Of a stretch of 64,000 nt of DNA, positions 48,801 to 57,558 are shown in pieces. This DNA is from Flavivirga spongiicola (lineage in GTDB: Bacteria; Bacteroidota; Bacteroidia; Flavobacteriales; Flavobacteriaceae). Where the stretch lies: assembly GCF_030540825.1 (NCBI RefSeq), contig NZ_JAUOEO010000001.1, positions 903,001 to 967,000 on the forward strand, in the 5' to 3' direction. The first letter of the stretch is position 1. The number at the start of each line of letters is the position of its first letter. A program made the translations under genes and the position numbers. The notes beneath the pieces were generated by a model. That model did no database searches and had not been told where the DNA came from. It saw only the letters and a list, made by a program, of their open reading frames with translations.

Positions 48801-49338
48801 CCATCCATATATTATTTCTAGAATCTTCAAAAGAATAAACAACATATGATGAGTTCAAACCTTGGTCTACATCCATCCATTGAATGTCTAAAATAGCATT
48901 GTCTCTATATAATGGTTTCTCTGATTTGACTGGCTTCGGAAAAAACACGGTACTTTTATTTCCTTCTAGTATCGTATCTTTTGGTAGAGATACGTCATTT
49001 TCTCCATGTTTTATTAATTTCTGATTAAGAGACACTAAAATGGTTTCTATATTTTTTATTTTTTTAGGAGTATTTTTTGATTTTACAATTTTCGGTGGTT
49101 TTTTAAGTTTTGTTTTGGTTACCCCTGATTGATTCAACAACGTTTTTTTCCCTTCTAACTTAATAGGGATATTTGTTTGCAGCGTATCACCTGTTATTAA
49201 AACTTGATAATGATCATTGTCAATATCTTCTTGTACAGAATTTAATTTACTATCGCTGCTATTTCCGCAGGAAATTAAAAATAAAATCGATAATAAATAA
49301 ACCCATTTAAAATTTCTCATTGCTGCTAAAAATGTCAT
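45847..49338 (-). CDS. Two-component sensor: reg_prop propeller, Y_Y_Y and LytS-type kinase
   Basis: The start is probably codon 7 (49320): MRNFKWVYLLSILFLISC reads as a lipoprotein signal, giving 1157 residues. About 14 propeller repeats with the motif GNIWFGTxxGGxxxYDG cover residues 150-690, i.e. two seven-bladed propellers. A Y_Y_Y domain follows (about 790-880), then one TM (WLSLWAINSYIILSILLIIG), and a LytS-type kinase core with NQINPHFIFNALNSIQ (phospho-His) and an ATP-binding N-box ENAIIHG. It senses an extracytoplasmic ligand and signals to the LytTR gene that overlaps it. Lipid anchor plus TM is an odd combination. The HATPase G-boxes look degenerate but present. Confidence 0.93.
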   Translation of the reverse strand: MTFLAAMRNFKWVYLLSILFLISCGNSSDSKLNSVQEDIDNDHYQVLITGDTLQTNIPIKLEGKKTLLNQSGVTKTKLKKPPKIVKSKNTPKKIKNIETILVSLNQKLIKHGENDVSLPKDTILEGNKSTVFFPKPVKSEKPLYRDNAILDIQWMDVDQGLNSSYVVYSFEDSRNNIWMGYYGGGVSKFDGVEFLHFTEKEGLFNNYVWTIFEDSKQNLWFGHYSGGVTKYDGKTFTHYSDENGFPDRTIWSIIEDSAGNIWFGTANGVVKYNGEIFTHYTKSTGLIGNDVVSMVEDQNKNIWFATKNSGISIYNGESFYSLTKENGLPDNRILSVYEASNKEIWIGTYGGACRYNGHSLEKITTKEGLTHNKVISIVEDQNNNIWFGTHGGGLSRYDGKTIYNITKKEGLPHDEIRHLLIDSKNNIWGGTEGAGLFKFNPNSFLHYTKNEGLPTEQVFSIYEDKKGHIWFGTYGGGLSKYDGSNFIHYGEEQGLVAKKVISLTEDSKGNIWFGTFSQGLFKFDGEVFTQYDKSSGLSENMVWSVLEDREGNIWIGTEMGGLDRFDGKEFVNYNFEEGFSSYVIWDILEDTKGNVWIATNRGGVCKYKNEAFTFYAQKEGLPSDIVWTILEDKKGNIWFGTHKGVCVYNGKTIKSFAEDDGLSNNIVWSLLQDQKENIWMGTSKGLNCVVLDKELIAKVDDDVKMKSIDGYITNFQKNDGLKSTIFYANSSLFDKNHDMWFGTISGVINFNLNSFNLIDSAPSIQLNTIDINQKSINYSLLSDTIYNTSTPFLNKIKGCAAEVENFHNYPKHLELPFNFNHLTFKFAGIDWSAPHSIEYAYKIDGLDEAWSILSSENKADYRNIPPGTYTFNVKAISKSGQWSKPLQYKFSISPPWWLSLWAINSYIILSILLIIGSFKWYGSRMKKKQLVLEHIVEERTRTIAHQKEELSIAYDDLEQERNKMELKALLNQINPHFIFNALNSIQQFVISNNVKTSLDYFNKFGKLIRASLEHSEMKFVSIDDEIQVIRNYVDLENLRFHNPIVLNFVVHDIDIYNVKIPPMFIQPIVENAIIHGLSEKETDKEINIHFEEFKEHILCSIHDNGLGRKNKKSMKNKNSGMIITKKRLKSVWNTNDKKDIEVVVEDLKEPTGTIVKIKLPKDF

Positions 49339-49530
49339 AAAAATTTATTTTATTAAATCACAAATAACCTTCTCTTATATAAAAAGTAAGTTTTAAACTA
49401 CTTATAAAGGCTGGAAACGCCCTTTAATCCTCATATAAGTCCCATCTGATAAATTTACATATAATCTTATTAAGTACTAACTACCTTCATATTTAATAGC
49501 CATAAAAATGACTCTCTAAAACTAACAACT

Positions 49531-50277
49531 ATGATTAGAACATTAATTATAGAAGATGAAACTATATCCAGTAATCACATCGTTGATTTGTTAAACAATT
49601 ATTGTGCTGAAACATTTATAATAGAAGCAGAAATAGAAAGTGTTTTAGGTGCCATAAAATGGTTTATGAATAATGACGAGCCCGATTTAGTATTTATGGA
49701 CATACATTTAAGTGATGGTCACAGCTTTGAAATTTTTAATAAAGTAGACATTAATTGCCCCATAATATTTACAACAGCTTACGATGAATATGCTATTAAA
49801 GCATTTAAAACAAACAGTATTGACTATTTACTAAAGCCTATTACACAAGAAATTTGTGATCAAGCAATATCAAAGTTTTTAAAATTAAGACGATATCATG
49901 AAAAAGTTGGTTCATTAAAAATAAATAGTGTCAAAACAAATAAAGAACGGTTTTTAGTAAAATTGGGTAATAAATACACACCATTAAAAACTGAAGATAT
50001 TGCCTATTTCTACAAAGATGATATTGTATTTGTTAGATCTTTTAATGGCAATAGCTACCCAATAAACAGTTCTTTAAGTACCATTGAAAATTCAATAAGC
50101 ACCAGTACTTTTTTTAGGGCCAACCGGAAAATTATAATCAATATTAATGCCATAGAATACCTTGCTCAATATAAACCCGGGCAATTAACGATTAAAGTTA
50201 GTCCTAAATTTGAAGAGATTATTGTTTTAAGCCAGGAGAGGTCCTGTTCTCTAAAATCATTACTAAATTGTTCTTAA
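49531..50277 (+). CDS. LytTR-family response regulator
   Basis: 248 residues. Receiver Asp in LVFMDIHLSDGHSFE (about 56) and Lys in DYLLKPIT; LytTR domain in the last 110 residues, beginning FLVKLGNKYTPLKTEDIAYF. It is a close paralogue of the regulator at 57559-58320 (shared NKVDINCPIIFTTAYDEYAI and LGNKYTPLK). It converges on the PAS-kinase gene (17 bp apart) and is divergent from the propeller kinase. Its cognate kinase is probably the PAS kinase next to it. Confidence 0.93.
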   Translation: MIRTLIIEDETISSNHIVDLLNNYCAETFIIEAEIESVLGAIKWFMNNDEPDLVFMDIHLSDGHSFEIFNKVDINCPIIFTTAYDEYAIKAFKTNSIDYLLKPITQEICDQAISKFLKLRRYHEKVGSLKINSVKTNKERFLVKLGNKYTPLKTEDIAYFYKDDIVFVRSFNGNSYPINSSLSTIENSISTSTFFRANRKIIININAIEYLAQYKPGQLTIKVSPKFEEIIVLSQERSCSLKSLLNCS

Positions 50278-50294
50278 AATGTTAATTAGGCAAT

Positions 50295-51320
50295 CTACTC
50301 TACAACTTTAGAGTCTAGAAAAGGGACCCACGCTTCATAGAAATCCTTCTTTTCATCAAAAACAGGTTTTAGATCTGATAAGCGGTCATACTGTTCATTT
50401 ATATTTTTTAACCCTATCCCAAAAGATTTATACTTGGAATCTATTCTTTTGTTAATATTATTTGTAACCAAAATACCTTCGTCTTTAGATGCAATAGATA
50501 TAATTAATTTTTTATTTAAATAAAGTGCATTATGTTTAAATACATTCTCTATTAAAATCTGTAAAGCAAAGGGAACAATATTTTTTTTCAGATCCTTTTT
50601 AGCTACATTGTAATTAATAACAAACTTATTATTAAAACGAACCGCTTGTAAGAACTCATAGTCTTTAATAAAGCATAATTCTTCTTTTACGGTAACGGTT
50701 AACTTGTCTCTAATTTCTAAAATATAGCGATAGGTACTAGCTAGTTTTTCTGTAAACTCTTGTGATTTTCTTTGGTCAATATTTATTAATGGTGCTAAAA
50801 CGCTTAAACTATTAAAGAAGTAATGGGGGTTAACCTGATTTTTTAGGACTTCTAATTCTGACTTGATTTTGTCTTGTTTAAACTTTTCCTTTTCTAATAT
50901 GGCTTCTTGAAGTTTTTGTTCTTTTTCTTTTCTTTTAGTAATGTCAATTACAACAGCTAAAGCGTATGTTTCGTTATTAAACTTATGATGATTTAAGCTA
51001 ATTTCTACAGGGAATTCTGTTTTATTTTTATGTAATGCAAAAACCTCAACGCCAATGCCATGAGGCCTTTTTCTAGGGTGCTTTATATAATTATCTCTTA
51101 ATCCTACGTGCTCTTTTCTTTCTTTAGCTGGTATAAGAATTTCAATTTTTTGCCCTATTAATTCTGATTGCTCATATCCAAACATTTCTGTTGTAGTAGG
51201 ATTAATCATCCTTACCACACCATATTTATCAGTTAAAATCCATGATTCTGTAGCCGTATTAAAAATAGTTTTAAAGAAATCATCAACATATAAGTTAAGA
51301 TCATCTGCTCCAGAAATCAT
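50295..51320 (-). CDS. PAS-domain LytS-type histidine kinase
   Basis: 341 residues without a TM segment, so cytoplasmic. A PAS domain (about 12-130: DKYGVVRMINPTTTEMFGYE, HKNKTEFPVEISLNH) is followed by a short coiled coil and the kinase core with NQVNPHYFFNSLSVL (phospho-His) and ENVFKHNALYLN (ATP N-box). The gene begins 5 bp after a T9SS cargo gene, so a sensor is co-expressed with a surface protein. Signal unknown. Confidence 0.92.
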   Translation of the reverse strand: MISGADDLNLYVDDFFKTIFNTATESWILTDKYGVVRMINPTTTEMFGYEQSELIGQKIEILIPAKERKEHVGLRDNYIKHPRKRPHGIGVEVFALHKNKTEFPVEISLNHHKFNNETYALAVVIDITKRKEKEQKLQEAILEKEKFKQDKIKSELEVLKNQVNPHYFFNSLSVLAPLINIDQRKSQEFTEKLASTYRYILEIRDKLTVTVKEELCFIKDYEFLQAVRFNNKFVINYNVAKKDLKKNIVPFALQILIENVFKHNALYLNKKLIISIASKDEGILVTNNINKRIDSKYKSFGIGLKNINEQYDRLSDLKPVFDEKKDFYEAWVPFLDSKVVE

Positions 51321-51325
51321 AAGTG

Positions 51326-52720
51326 TTAGGTTTTAATTAATTTAACAATGTCTCCTCCAAAATTAACGAAATAAAAACCGCTATTTATGTTATCATTAAA
51401 TTGAATATAAAAACTTATCAAGTCACCTTTTTCTGTCTTTTCTATACTCGTACTTACCTCTTCTCCCAAAACATTATAGATCACAGGATAAGCTTCACTA
51501 GATGTATCTAAGAAGTTCTTTGACTTTTTAATTTTAAGCTCTAAATAATCCTGAACTGGATTAGGAAAAATTTGCATATTAATGGAAGATATCCTTTTTG
51601 TATTTAATACATTACCTAAATAATTAACATCAAAATATGCTCTTAGGTTGATGTTTTCACTATCTGAAGTCTTTTTATTATAAATTAAAAAAGAAGCTAC
51701 GTCTCCATGCATACTAACAATACCATGTGAAGCCTCGGTTTTAAAATTAGATAGTAAGTATCCTATTTTAAAAGTACCTATCCCCGAATTGGCGCCTGCA
51801 ACCGACGTATCGACTCCATTTATAAATGATGTTATATTTCCAGAGACATCTCTATGTATTTCAATCAGTTGCCATTGATTTAATAACACCGCATTTGGTG
51901 TTGTTATAGTAACTACCGGACTAGGGGGCACTGTATTTCCAACTCTAAGTTTAATCGTATTATTAGACACTTTATGTGTAACATAATGAGCTCCTAAACC
52001 AAAATACGACCAATCCCCTGTTGTTGTTTGGTCGGCAGGTTTTGCCAAAAGAAAAACAGAAAATGCGCCCGTTAAACTAATAGCATCTGCGCCTTCTATC
52101 TCAAGATATTTATCTTGCTTAAATTTATAATTACCCATCCCATCGTCTCCATAGGCAGGGCCTCCCCTCATACATGGTTTTCCGTTTATACAGTTACTAA
52201 TATAACATGGCTTCTCTTTATCATCTTGCCCAAAATTTCTACCACTAGTATATTCTGGTGGGTTAAAACCTCCACTTGGCATATAATCGGATTGGTCTAA
52301 CCATCTCCTTACACATCCTTCGCCACAGCTATTTGATACATCGCAATACTGTTCTGTAATTATGGCGCTTTCTGAATTTGGGTGATTCAAACAAAAATCG
52401 GATTCGCATGTTGCTACATGATGACTTTCACTAATATTAGCACTTTCAACGAAAAAGACTAAATCACTAACATCCTTTGGCTTAAATTGAGCATGAACTT
52501 TAGTAGACGTTAAGACACCAATAAGAGAAATCCATATTAAAACTGAAAATAGTAATTCGAATGTTGCTTTCCTCTTTTTTAGGATTTGCAGGTTTTTCTC
52601 TATTTCTTTATTTCTTCTTTTATAAAAAACGATCTCATTATATAAATCTAATGGGTTTTTAATTCTTAGATTATATCTAGAATATGTAAAATTTATTTGG
52701 AGTTTATTTTTGGTTTTCAT
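51326..52720 (-). CDS. T9SS cargo protein with LamG-like domain and unusually long N-terminus
   Basis: 464 residues. The first ~55 residues are basic and hydrophilic, then a hydrophobic helix (FELLFSVLIWISLIGVLTS, ending VHAQ) acts as signal, so the signal peptide is extended. A Cys-rich region follows (about 105-200: eight or more Cys), then a LamG-like jelly roll (SVFLLAKPADQTTTGDW, WQLIEIHRDVSGNITSFING). The C-terminal SINMQIFPNPVQDYLELKI is a type A T9SS sorting domain. Likely exposed on the cell surface or secreted; role unknown. It is directly upstream of the PAS kinase gene. Confidence 0.88.
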   Translation of the reverse strand: MKTKNKLQINFTYSRYNLRIKNPLDLYNEIVFYKRRNKEIEKNLQILKKRKATFELLFSVLIWISLIGVLTSTKVHAQFKPKDVSDLVFFVESANISESHHVATCESDFCLNHPNSESAIITEQYCDVSNSCGEGCVRRWLDQSDYMPSGGFNPPEYTSGRNFGQDDKEKPCYISNCINGKPCMRGGPAYGDDGMGNYKFKQDKYLEIEGADAISLTGAFSVFLLAKPADQTTTGDWSYFGLGAHYVTHKVSNNTIKLRVGNTVPPSPVVTITTPNAVLLNQWQLIEIHRDVSGNITSFINGVDTSVAGANSGIGTFKIGYLLSNFKTEASHGIVSMHGDVASFLIYNKKTSDSENINLRAYFDVNYLGNVLNTKRISSINMQIFPNPVQDYLELKIKKSKNFLDTSSEAYPVIYNVLGEEVSTSIEKTEKGDLISFYIQFNDNINSGFYFVNFGGDIVKLIKT

Positions 52721-52796
52721 TTTCCTGAGTTATTTAAGTTTAACACAAAAAATCTTACCTGACAAAACAATGGAATAATAAACGAGTCTATTTTAT

Positions 52797-53021
52797 TTAA
52801 AAACTATTATCAATCATATTTCTTAAATAATTCAATTCTTTGATCGTATACTCTTCTAATTTCTGTCTATAAGTTTTTTTTAATTTGTCATCAAGTAAAG
52901 CATGTTTTATATTTCTTTTGTAATCATACTTTATACTTCTAATGGTGTGTCTTAGTTGCAATAAAGAGCTTTCAAAATTCTTTAATCTTATTATTTTTTT
53001 ATCTGCCTCGTTAAGCTTCAT
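52797..53021 (-). CDS. Small coiled-coil protein of unknown function
   Basis: 74 residues, highly charged and helical (MKLNEADKKIIRLKNFESSL), no signal peptide. It lies on the same strand between the T9SS gene and the first head-repeat gene. Not a recognised family, but its codon use matches neighbours and it fills its gap neatly. Confidence 0.6.
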   Translation of the reverse strand: MKLNEADKKIIRLKNFESSLLQLRHTIRSIKYDYKRNIKHALLDDKLKKTYRQKLEEYTIKELNYLRNMIDNSF

Positions 53022-53054
53022 TTTTTATACTTTTTATATAATTATTTTTATTTA

Positions 53055-55115
53055 TTAGTTTAAATCTTGCCATACCATACCATTATAAACTCTTAGTTTA
53101 TGTGTAGTAACATCATAATATATATCTCCTTCTGAAGGGGCAACTGGTGCTGATACTGCTGGTTGCATGTTTAAAGAAGTATCTACTTTAACGTCTCCAC
53201 CTACATTTAATGTATGAGTTAAACTTGGTATAGTAGAGTTTATACCTAACATATCACTAGCAAAATCACCGCCTATTAATGGCGTTGTAGAGTTACTATT
53301 TTCTATATATAACCTCTCTGAGTTAGTTTCTGAAAATCCTGCTTGATAACCTATAAATATATTTTTAGATGCTGCTATACCAGTATTACGCCCAGCTTGG
53401 TGTCCTAACATTACATTATTAGCCCCAGACACATTACTATAATTTGCTTCATTACCTAATAATACATTATTACTACTAGATGCATTAAGATACCCTACTT
53501 GATACCCCATTCCTATATTATAACCTCCAGAATCATTCCCATATAGGGCATCATACCCTATCCCTATATTATAGGATCCAGACGTATTACTGTACATAGC
53601 TTGACGCCCTAGCCCTATATTATGACTTGATGTGTTGCTATATAATGCATGATATCCAATACTTACATTATAACTCCCAGATGCATTACTATACAATGCT
53701 CTTGTACCCATAGCTATATTGTATTCTCCATCAGTATTATTATATAGAGCTCCTTCTCCTACAGCGTTATTATAATTTCCTGTAGTATTGCTATACAAAG
53801 ACTGACTACCGAATGCTACATTAAAATTACCATGCGTATTAGAGTACAACGCTTGGTATCCCAAAGCTTGATTGTCACGCCCTGTTGATATAGTTCCAAC
53901 ATTAAGGTACATGGCTTGGTCTCCAATAGCGACGTTTTGTAACCCCAAAATATTACTGTTTAAGGTTTGATACCCAATGGCCACATTTTTCTCTCCACCA
54001 ACATTACTCTTTAATGCCTCAACTCCTACTGCAACATTGGTTGTTCCACCTACATTAGATGCTAATGTATTTGTACCTAAAGCTATATTCTCAGTTCCTG
54101 AATTACTACCTAATGTTGCGCTACTGGCGAGTGCATTTTTCCCTAAAGCTATATTCCTATTTCCTGTTTCATTATTTATTAAAGCATTATGCCCTAATGC
54201 TAGGTTATTAACACCACTAGTATTGTTGTATAGTGTATGAAACCCTAAAGCTGTATTACCTATACCTCCATCATTTGAATATAAGGCTTCATGCCCTACA
54301 GCTACATTTTCATCACCATCATCATTGGTTATTAAAGCTCTTGATCCCATAGCAACATTTCTAAGTCCAGACGTATTAGTCTCTAAGGCTGAATAGCCTA
54401 ATGCTACATTATCATTAACCGTTGAGTTTCTTAGGGCGTTGTGCCCAATAGCCACAGTGGTAGCCCCTGTACTTGAATATAAGGCATTATTACCAATAGC
54501 AACACTTTGATTTGATGTTGTCACTGAATATAAAGCACTATGCCCTATAGCTACATGATGTTGACCGTTTGTATTGGAAGTTCCAGCCAATTCTCCTATA
54601 AAAACATTTTGTCTAAAAGGAAATACCTTCGTATTCTCACCAGCATTATTACCAAGAAATACTGAACCTGTATTTTTTACTTCTATTTGCCCTTTTGTAG
54701 TAATACTTACTTTTATAACATTATTAGTTCTAATATCTAATTCTTGATTATCTGTGGTTCCTAAAAAATGTGTTCCGCTAGTCGTACTAATATTTCCTGT
54801 AGTATACCAGTCGATATTAGTTGTTTGCGTCGTAAGAATACGTACCCACGCTGTACTATCCCAAAAATAAAACCCAGGAGTAACATCAGCTACCGTTGCC
54901 GTATTAAATACCAAAAGTCCTTCTACTTCTGTTCCTGTTATTGTTGACGAATCTGATAAAGACGTTAAAGCAACTCTAGGAATTAACAATCCTAAATCTG
55001 AGCTTGAAATATCTAATGCCGAAGAGGCGTCAGGAGAATTTGTTCCAACACCTATTTGAGCATAAGAAAATATGCTACATAAAAAACTAAAAAATGTTAA
55101 GTAAATGATCTTCAT
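53055..55115 (-). CDS. Head-repeat (Hep/Hag- or YadA-like) surface protein
   Basis: 686 residues with signal peptide (ending FSYAQ) and the mature start IGVGTNSPDASSALDIS. Residues about 165-600 are a long tract of 14-16 or 21-23-residue repeats of the form GxxNVAIGxxALxxNTxGxxN, which fold as a left-handed beta-roll in YadA heads. The final 85 residues (LYIENSNSTTPLIGGDFASD ... KLRVYNGMVWQDLN) are shared with the tandem paralogue at 55248. It has no T9SS domain, coiled stalk or anchor domain, so how it stays outside is unclear. An adhesin or fibre role is likely. Confidence 0.85.
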   Translation of the reverse strand: MKIIYLTFFSFLCSIFSYAQIGVGTNSPDASSALDISSSDLGLLIPRVALTSLSDSSTITGTEVEGLLVFNTATVADVTPGFYFWDSTAWVRILTTQTTNIDWYTTGNISTTSGTHFLGTTDNQELDIRTNNVIKVSITTKGQIEVKNTGSVFLGNNAGENTKVFPFRQNVFIGELAGTSNTNGQHHVAIGHSALYSVTTSNQSVAIGNNALYSSTGATTVAIGHNALRNSTVNDNVALGYSALETNTSGLRNVAMGSRALITNDDGDENVAVGHEALYSNDGGIGNTALGFHTLYNNTSGVNNLALGHNALINNETGNRNIALGKNALASSATLGSNSGTENIALGTNTLASNVGGTTNVAVGVEALKSNVGGEKNVAIGYQTLNSNILGLQNVAIGDQAMYLNVGTISTGRDNQALGYQALYSNTHGNFNVAFGSQSLYSNTTGNYNNAVGEGALYNNTDGEYNIAMGTRALYSNASGSYNVSIGYHALYSNTSSHNIGLGRQAMYSNTSGSYNIGIGYDALYGNDSGGYNIGMGYQVGYLNASSSNNVLLGNEANYSNVSGANNVMLGHQAGRNTGIAASKNIFIGYQAGFSETNSERLYIENSNSTTPLIGGDFASDMLGINSTIPSLTHTLNVGGDVKVDTSLNMQPAVSAPVAPSEGDIYYDVTTHKLRVYNGMVWQDLN

Positions 55116-55247
55116 AATTTATTTATTTAGAAATGGGGTGGTTTAATCCAAGAAGCTTTGACTCGTCATTATTAATCATTTTCCTCTGTTTCATTAAGCT
55201 TCTCATATTTATATACTATGCATCATTATATAATGATGATATGTCTT

Positions 55248-57323
55248 TTAATGTAAATCTTGCCATACAGTACCATTATAAACTCTTAGTTTATGTGCAG
55301 CTGCATCATAATACACATCACCTTCAACTGGTGTTCCTGGTGCTGTACCAGGTTGAATATTTAATAAGGTATTTATTTTTACACTTCCGCCTACTGTTAA
55401 TGTATGGGTTGTTCCTGATATTGCTGTATTGATTGCCACTCTATCATTAGCAAAATCCCCACCAATTAATGGTGCTGTAGTATTTGAGTTTTCTATATAT
55501 AATTTATTTGAAGTAATATCGTTATAACCAGCTTGATGACCTATAAACACGTTTCCTAAAACAGAAGTAAGACCTGAACCAAAACCAGCCTCATAACCAA
55601 TAACAACACTATTCCCACCTGTTCGATTATTATAATTTGCACGATAACCAATGATAATATTATTAGCTCCTAAAGTATTATTTACACCAGACTCAAAACC
55701 CATAGAGATATTATTGGCTCCTAAAGTATTTTCTCTTAACGTTGCAAACCCTAAAGCCAGATTGTTAGTCCCCATCGTAGTTTTACCTAATGCATTATTC
55801 CCTATAGCTAAATTATTATCAACCGTTGCTGAAGCTAAAGCTTGAAACCCTATAGCTACATTATGATCTCCAGATTGGTTATCTTTTAAAGCTTCAAATC
55901 CAGAGGCTATATTATAATGGCCATCAACATTGCCTAATGCAGCACTAGAGCCTATAGCATTATTGTAAGTGCCTAAACTGTTATTAGCTAAAGCCTGACT
56001 ACCAATGGCATTATTTTCAGTTCCAGAGTCATTGAGATATAAAGCATGGTACCCAATACCATTATTTCTAGTTCCGCTTATATTATAATGTAAAGCTTCA
56101 TCTCCAATAGCATTATTTTGAGTTCCATCTACATTATCGAATAAAGTTTGAAACCCTAAAGCTACATTCTTGGTTCCTATTGTATTATCATGTAATGCTT
56201 CTTGACCAACCGCCACATTATTTGTTCCTGTTAAATTACTTGTTAAGGATTCTACACCAACTGCTATATTACTACTACCAAGTGTGTTGGCAACAAGAGC
56301 ATTTAAACCTACGGCCACATTATTACTACCATCAGTGTTACTAAACATGGCACGATAGCCTAAAGCTAAATTATTATCTCCCTCTTCATTGTTATACAAT
56401 GCGTTAAATCCCAAAGCACTATTACCGTTACCTATGGTATTATCTAAAAGAGACCTCTGTCCTACACCTACATTTTCACTACCTGATTGGTTATAAAATA
56501 ATACCCCCCTACCAACTGCAACATTACTAGACCCCGTCATTGTGCTACCAAACCCTTCTAAAGTAGCATAACCTAAAGCTACATTATCTACACCTGTAGT
56601 ATTATACCTCATAGAGTCATATCCAAGTGCTACGTTTCTGGATCCTAAATTATTTAACAAAGCTCTAGAACCAATTCCAATATTACGATCTCCAATATCA
56701 TCGGTATCACTATCAGTACCATTTCCCACATTATCATACATTGCTAAATATCCTATTGCAATATTGCTTGTTCCTGTAGTATTTGAATATCCAGCATTAG
56801 AGCCGACAAATATATTTTGCCTATTAGCTAGATCATCATTTTCACCAGATTGATAACCAAGAAACACAGATTCTCCCGTATTTACTGTTTCTATTTGACC
56901 TTTAGTAGTAATTCTTGCTCTAATTACATTATTAGTTCTAAAATCTAAATCTTGACCATCTGTAGTTCCTAAAAAATTTGTTCCACTTGCAGTTCCAGAA
57001 TTTCCTAATAAGCCCCATCCTGTTCCTGAAGTAACACCAGAAAAAAGACGATCCCAACTAGAGCCATTCCAAAAATAAAAACCAGATGTAACATCAGATA
57101 TTGTAGCCGTATTGTAAACTAAAAGCCCTATAGCTTCTGTACCAGTAATTGTTGATGTATCATTTTGTGACGCTAATGACACTCTAGGGATTAACAGCCC
57201 TGAGTCTGTACTTGTTATGTCTAAAACCGATGAAGGATCGGGAGAGGTAGTACCTATACCGACTTGACAATAAGTTAATAAAGAAAATAAAAGACTAAAA
57301 ATTGTTATGTAGGTTGTTTTCAT
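55248..57323 (-). CDS. Head-repeat (Hep/Hag- or YadA-like) surface protein, paralogue
   Basis: 691 residues, same plan as the downstream 686-residue protein: signal ending TYCQ, VGIGTTSPDPSSVLDITS opening, a repeat tract of GxNNVALGxxAL units and a C-terminal LYIENSNTTAPLIGGDFAND ... LRVYNGTVWQDLH. The two genes are in tandem 132 bp apart and clearly arose by duplication. The repeats of the two are diverged enough that they are not near-identical copies. The LytTR regulator at 57559 follows upstream on the same strand. Confidence 0.85.
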   Translation of the reverse strand: MKTTYITIFSLLFSLLTYCQVGIGTTSPDPSSVLDITSTDSGLLIPRVSLASQNDTSTITGTEAIGLLVYNTATISDVTSGFYFWNGSSWDRLFSGVTSGTGWGLLGNSGTASGTNFLGTTDGQDLDFRTNNVIRARITTKGQIETVNTGESVFLGYQSGENDDLANRQNIFVGSNAGYSNTTGTSNIAIGYLAMYDNVGNGTDSDTDDIGDRNIGIGSRALLNNLGSRNVALGYDSMRYNTTGVDNVALGYATLEGFGSTMTGSSNVAVGRGVLFYNQSGSENVGVGQRSLLDNTIGNGNSALGFNALYNNEEGDNNLALGYRAMFSNTDGSNNVAVGLNALVANTLGSSNIAVGVESLTSNLTGTNNVAVGQEALHDNTIGTKNVALGFQTLFDNVDGTQNNAIGDEALHYNISGTRNNGIGYHALYLNDSGTENNAIGSQALANNSLGTYNNAIGSSAALGNVDGHYNIASGFEALKDNQSGDHNVAIGFQALASATVDNNLAIGNNALGKTTMGTNNLALGFATLRENTLGANNISMGFESGVNNTLGANNIIIGYRANYNNRTGGNSVVIGYEAGFGSGLTSVLGNVFIGHQAGYNDITSNKLYIENSNTTAPLIGGDFANDRVAINTAISGTTHTLTVGGSVKINTLLNIQPGTAPGTPVEGDVYYDAAAHKLRVYNGTVWQDLH

Positions 57324-57558
57324 AACTGTAAAGTTTTGGGGTTATATACCGAAATATAGACACAGTAGAGAAAATACTGAGGTTCATATGTGTTGAACAC
57401 AAATATTTAGTCCATGAAATGCATTTTTTTACGTTTAAAGTGAAATCGCTTGATATTACTGGGTTTTTTAAGGTTTTTCTTACTTTCGTTTATTCGTTAT
57501 ATCAAATAGCCCTTTAAGAAATAAGCAATTTATTTATGGGAAAAGTAGATTTTGTAAT

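Noticed and set aside
53055..57323. CRISPR or prophage tail-fibre region
   Set aside because: The repetition is at protein level in two long open frames, and no other phage genes (integrase, capsid, terminase, portal) are present.
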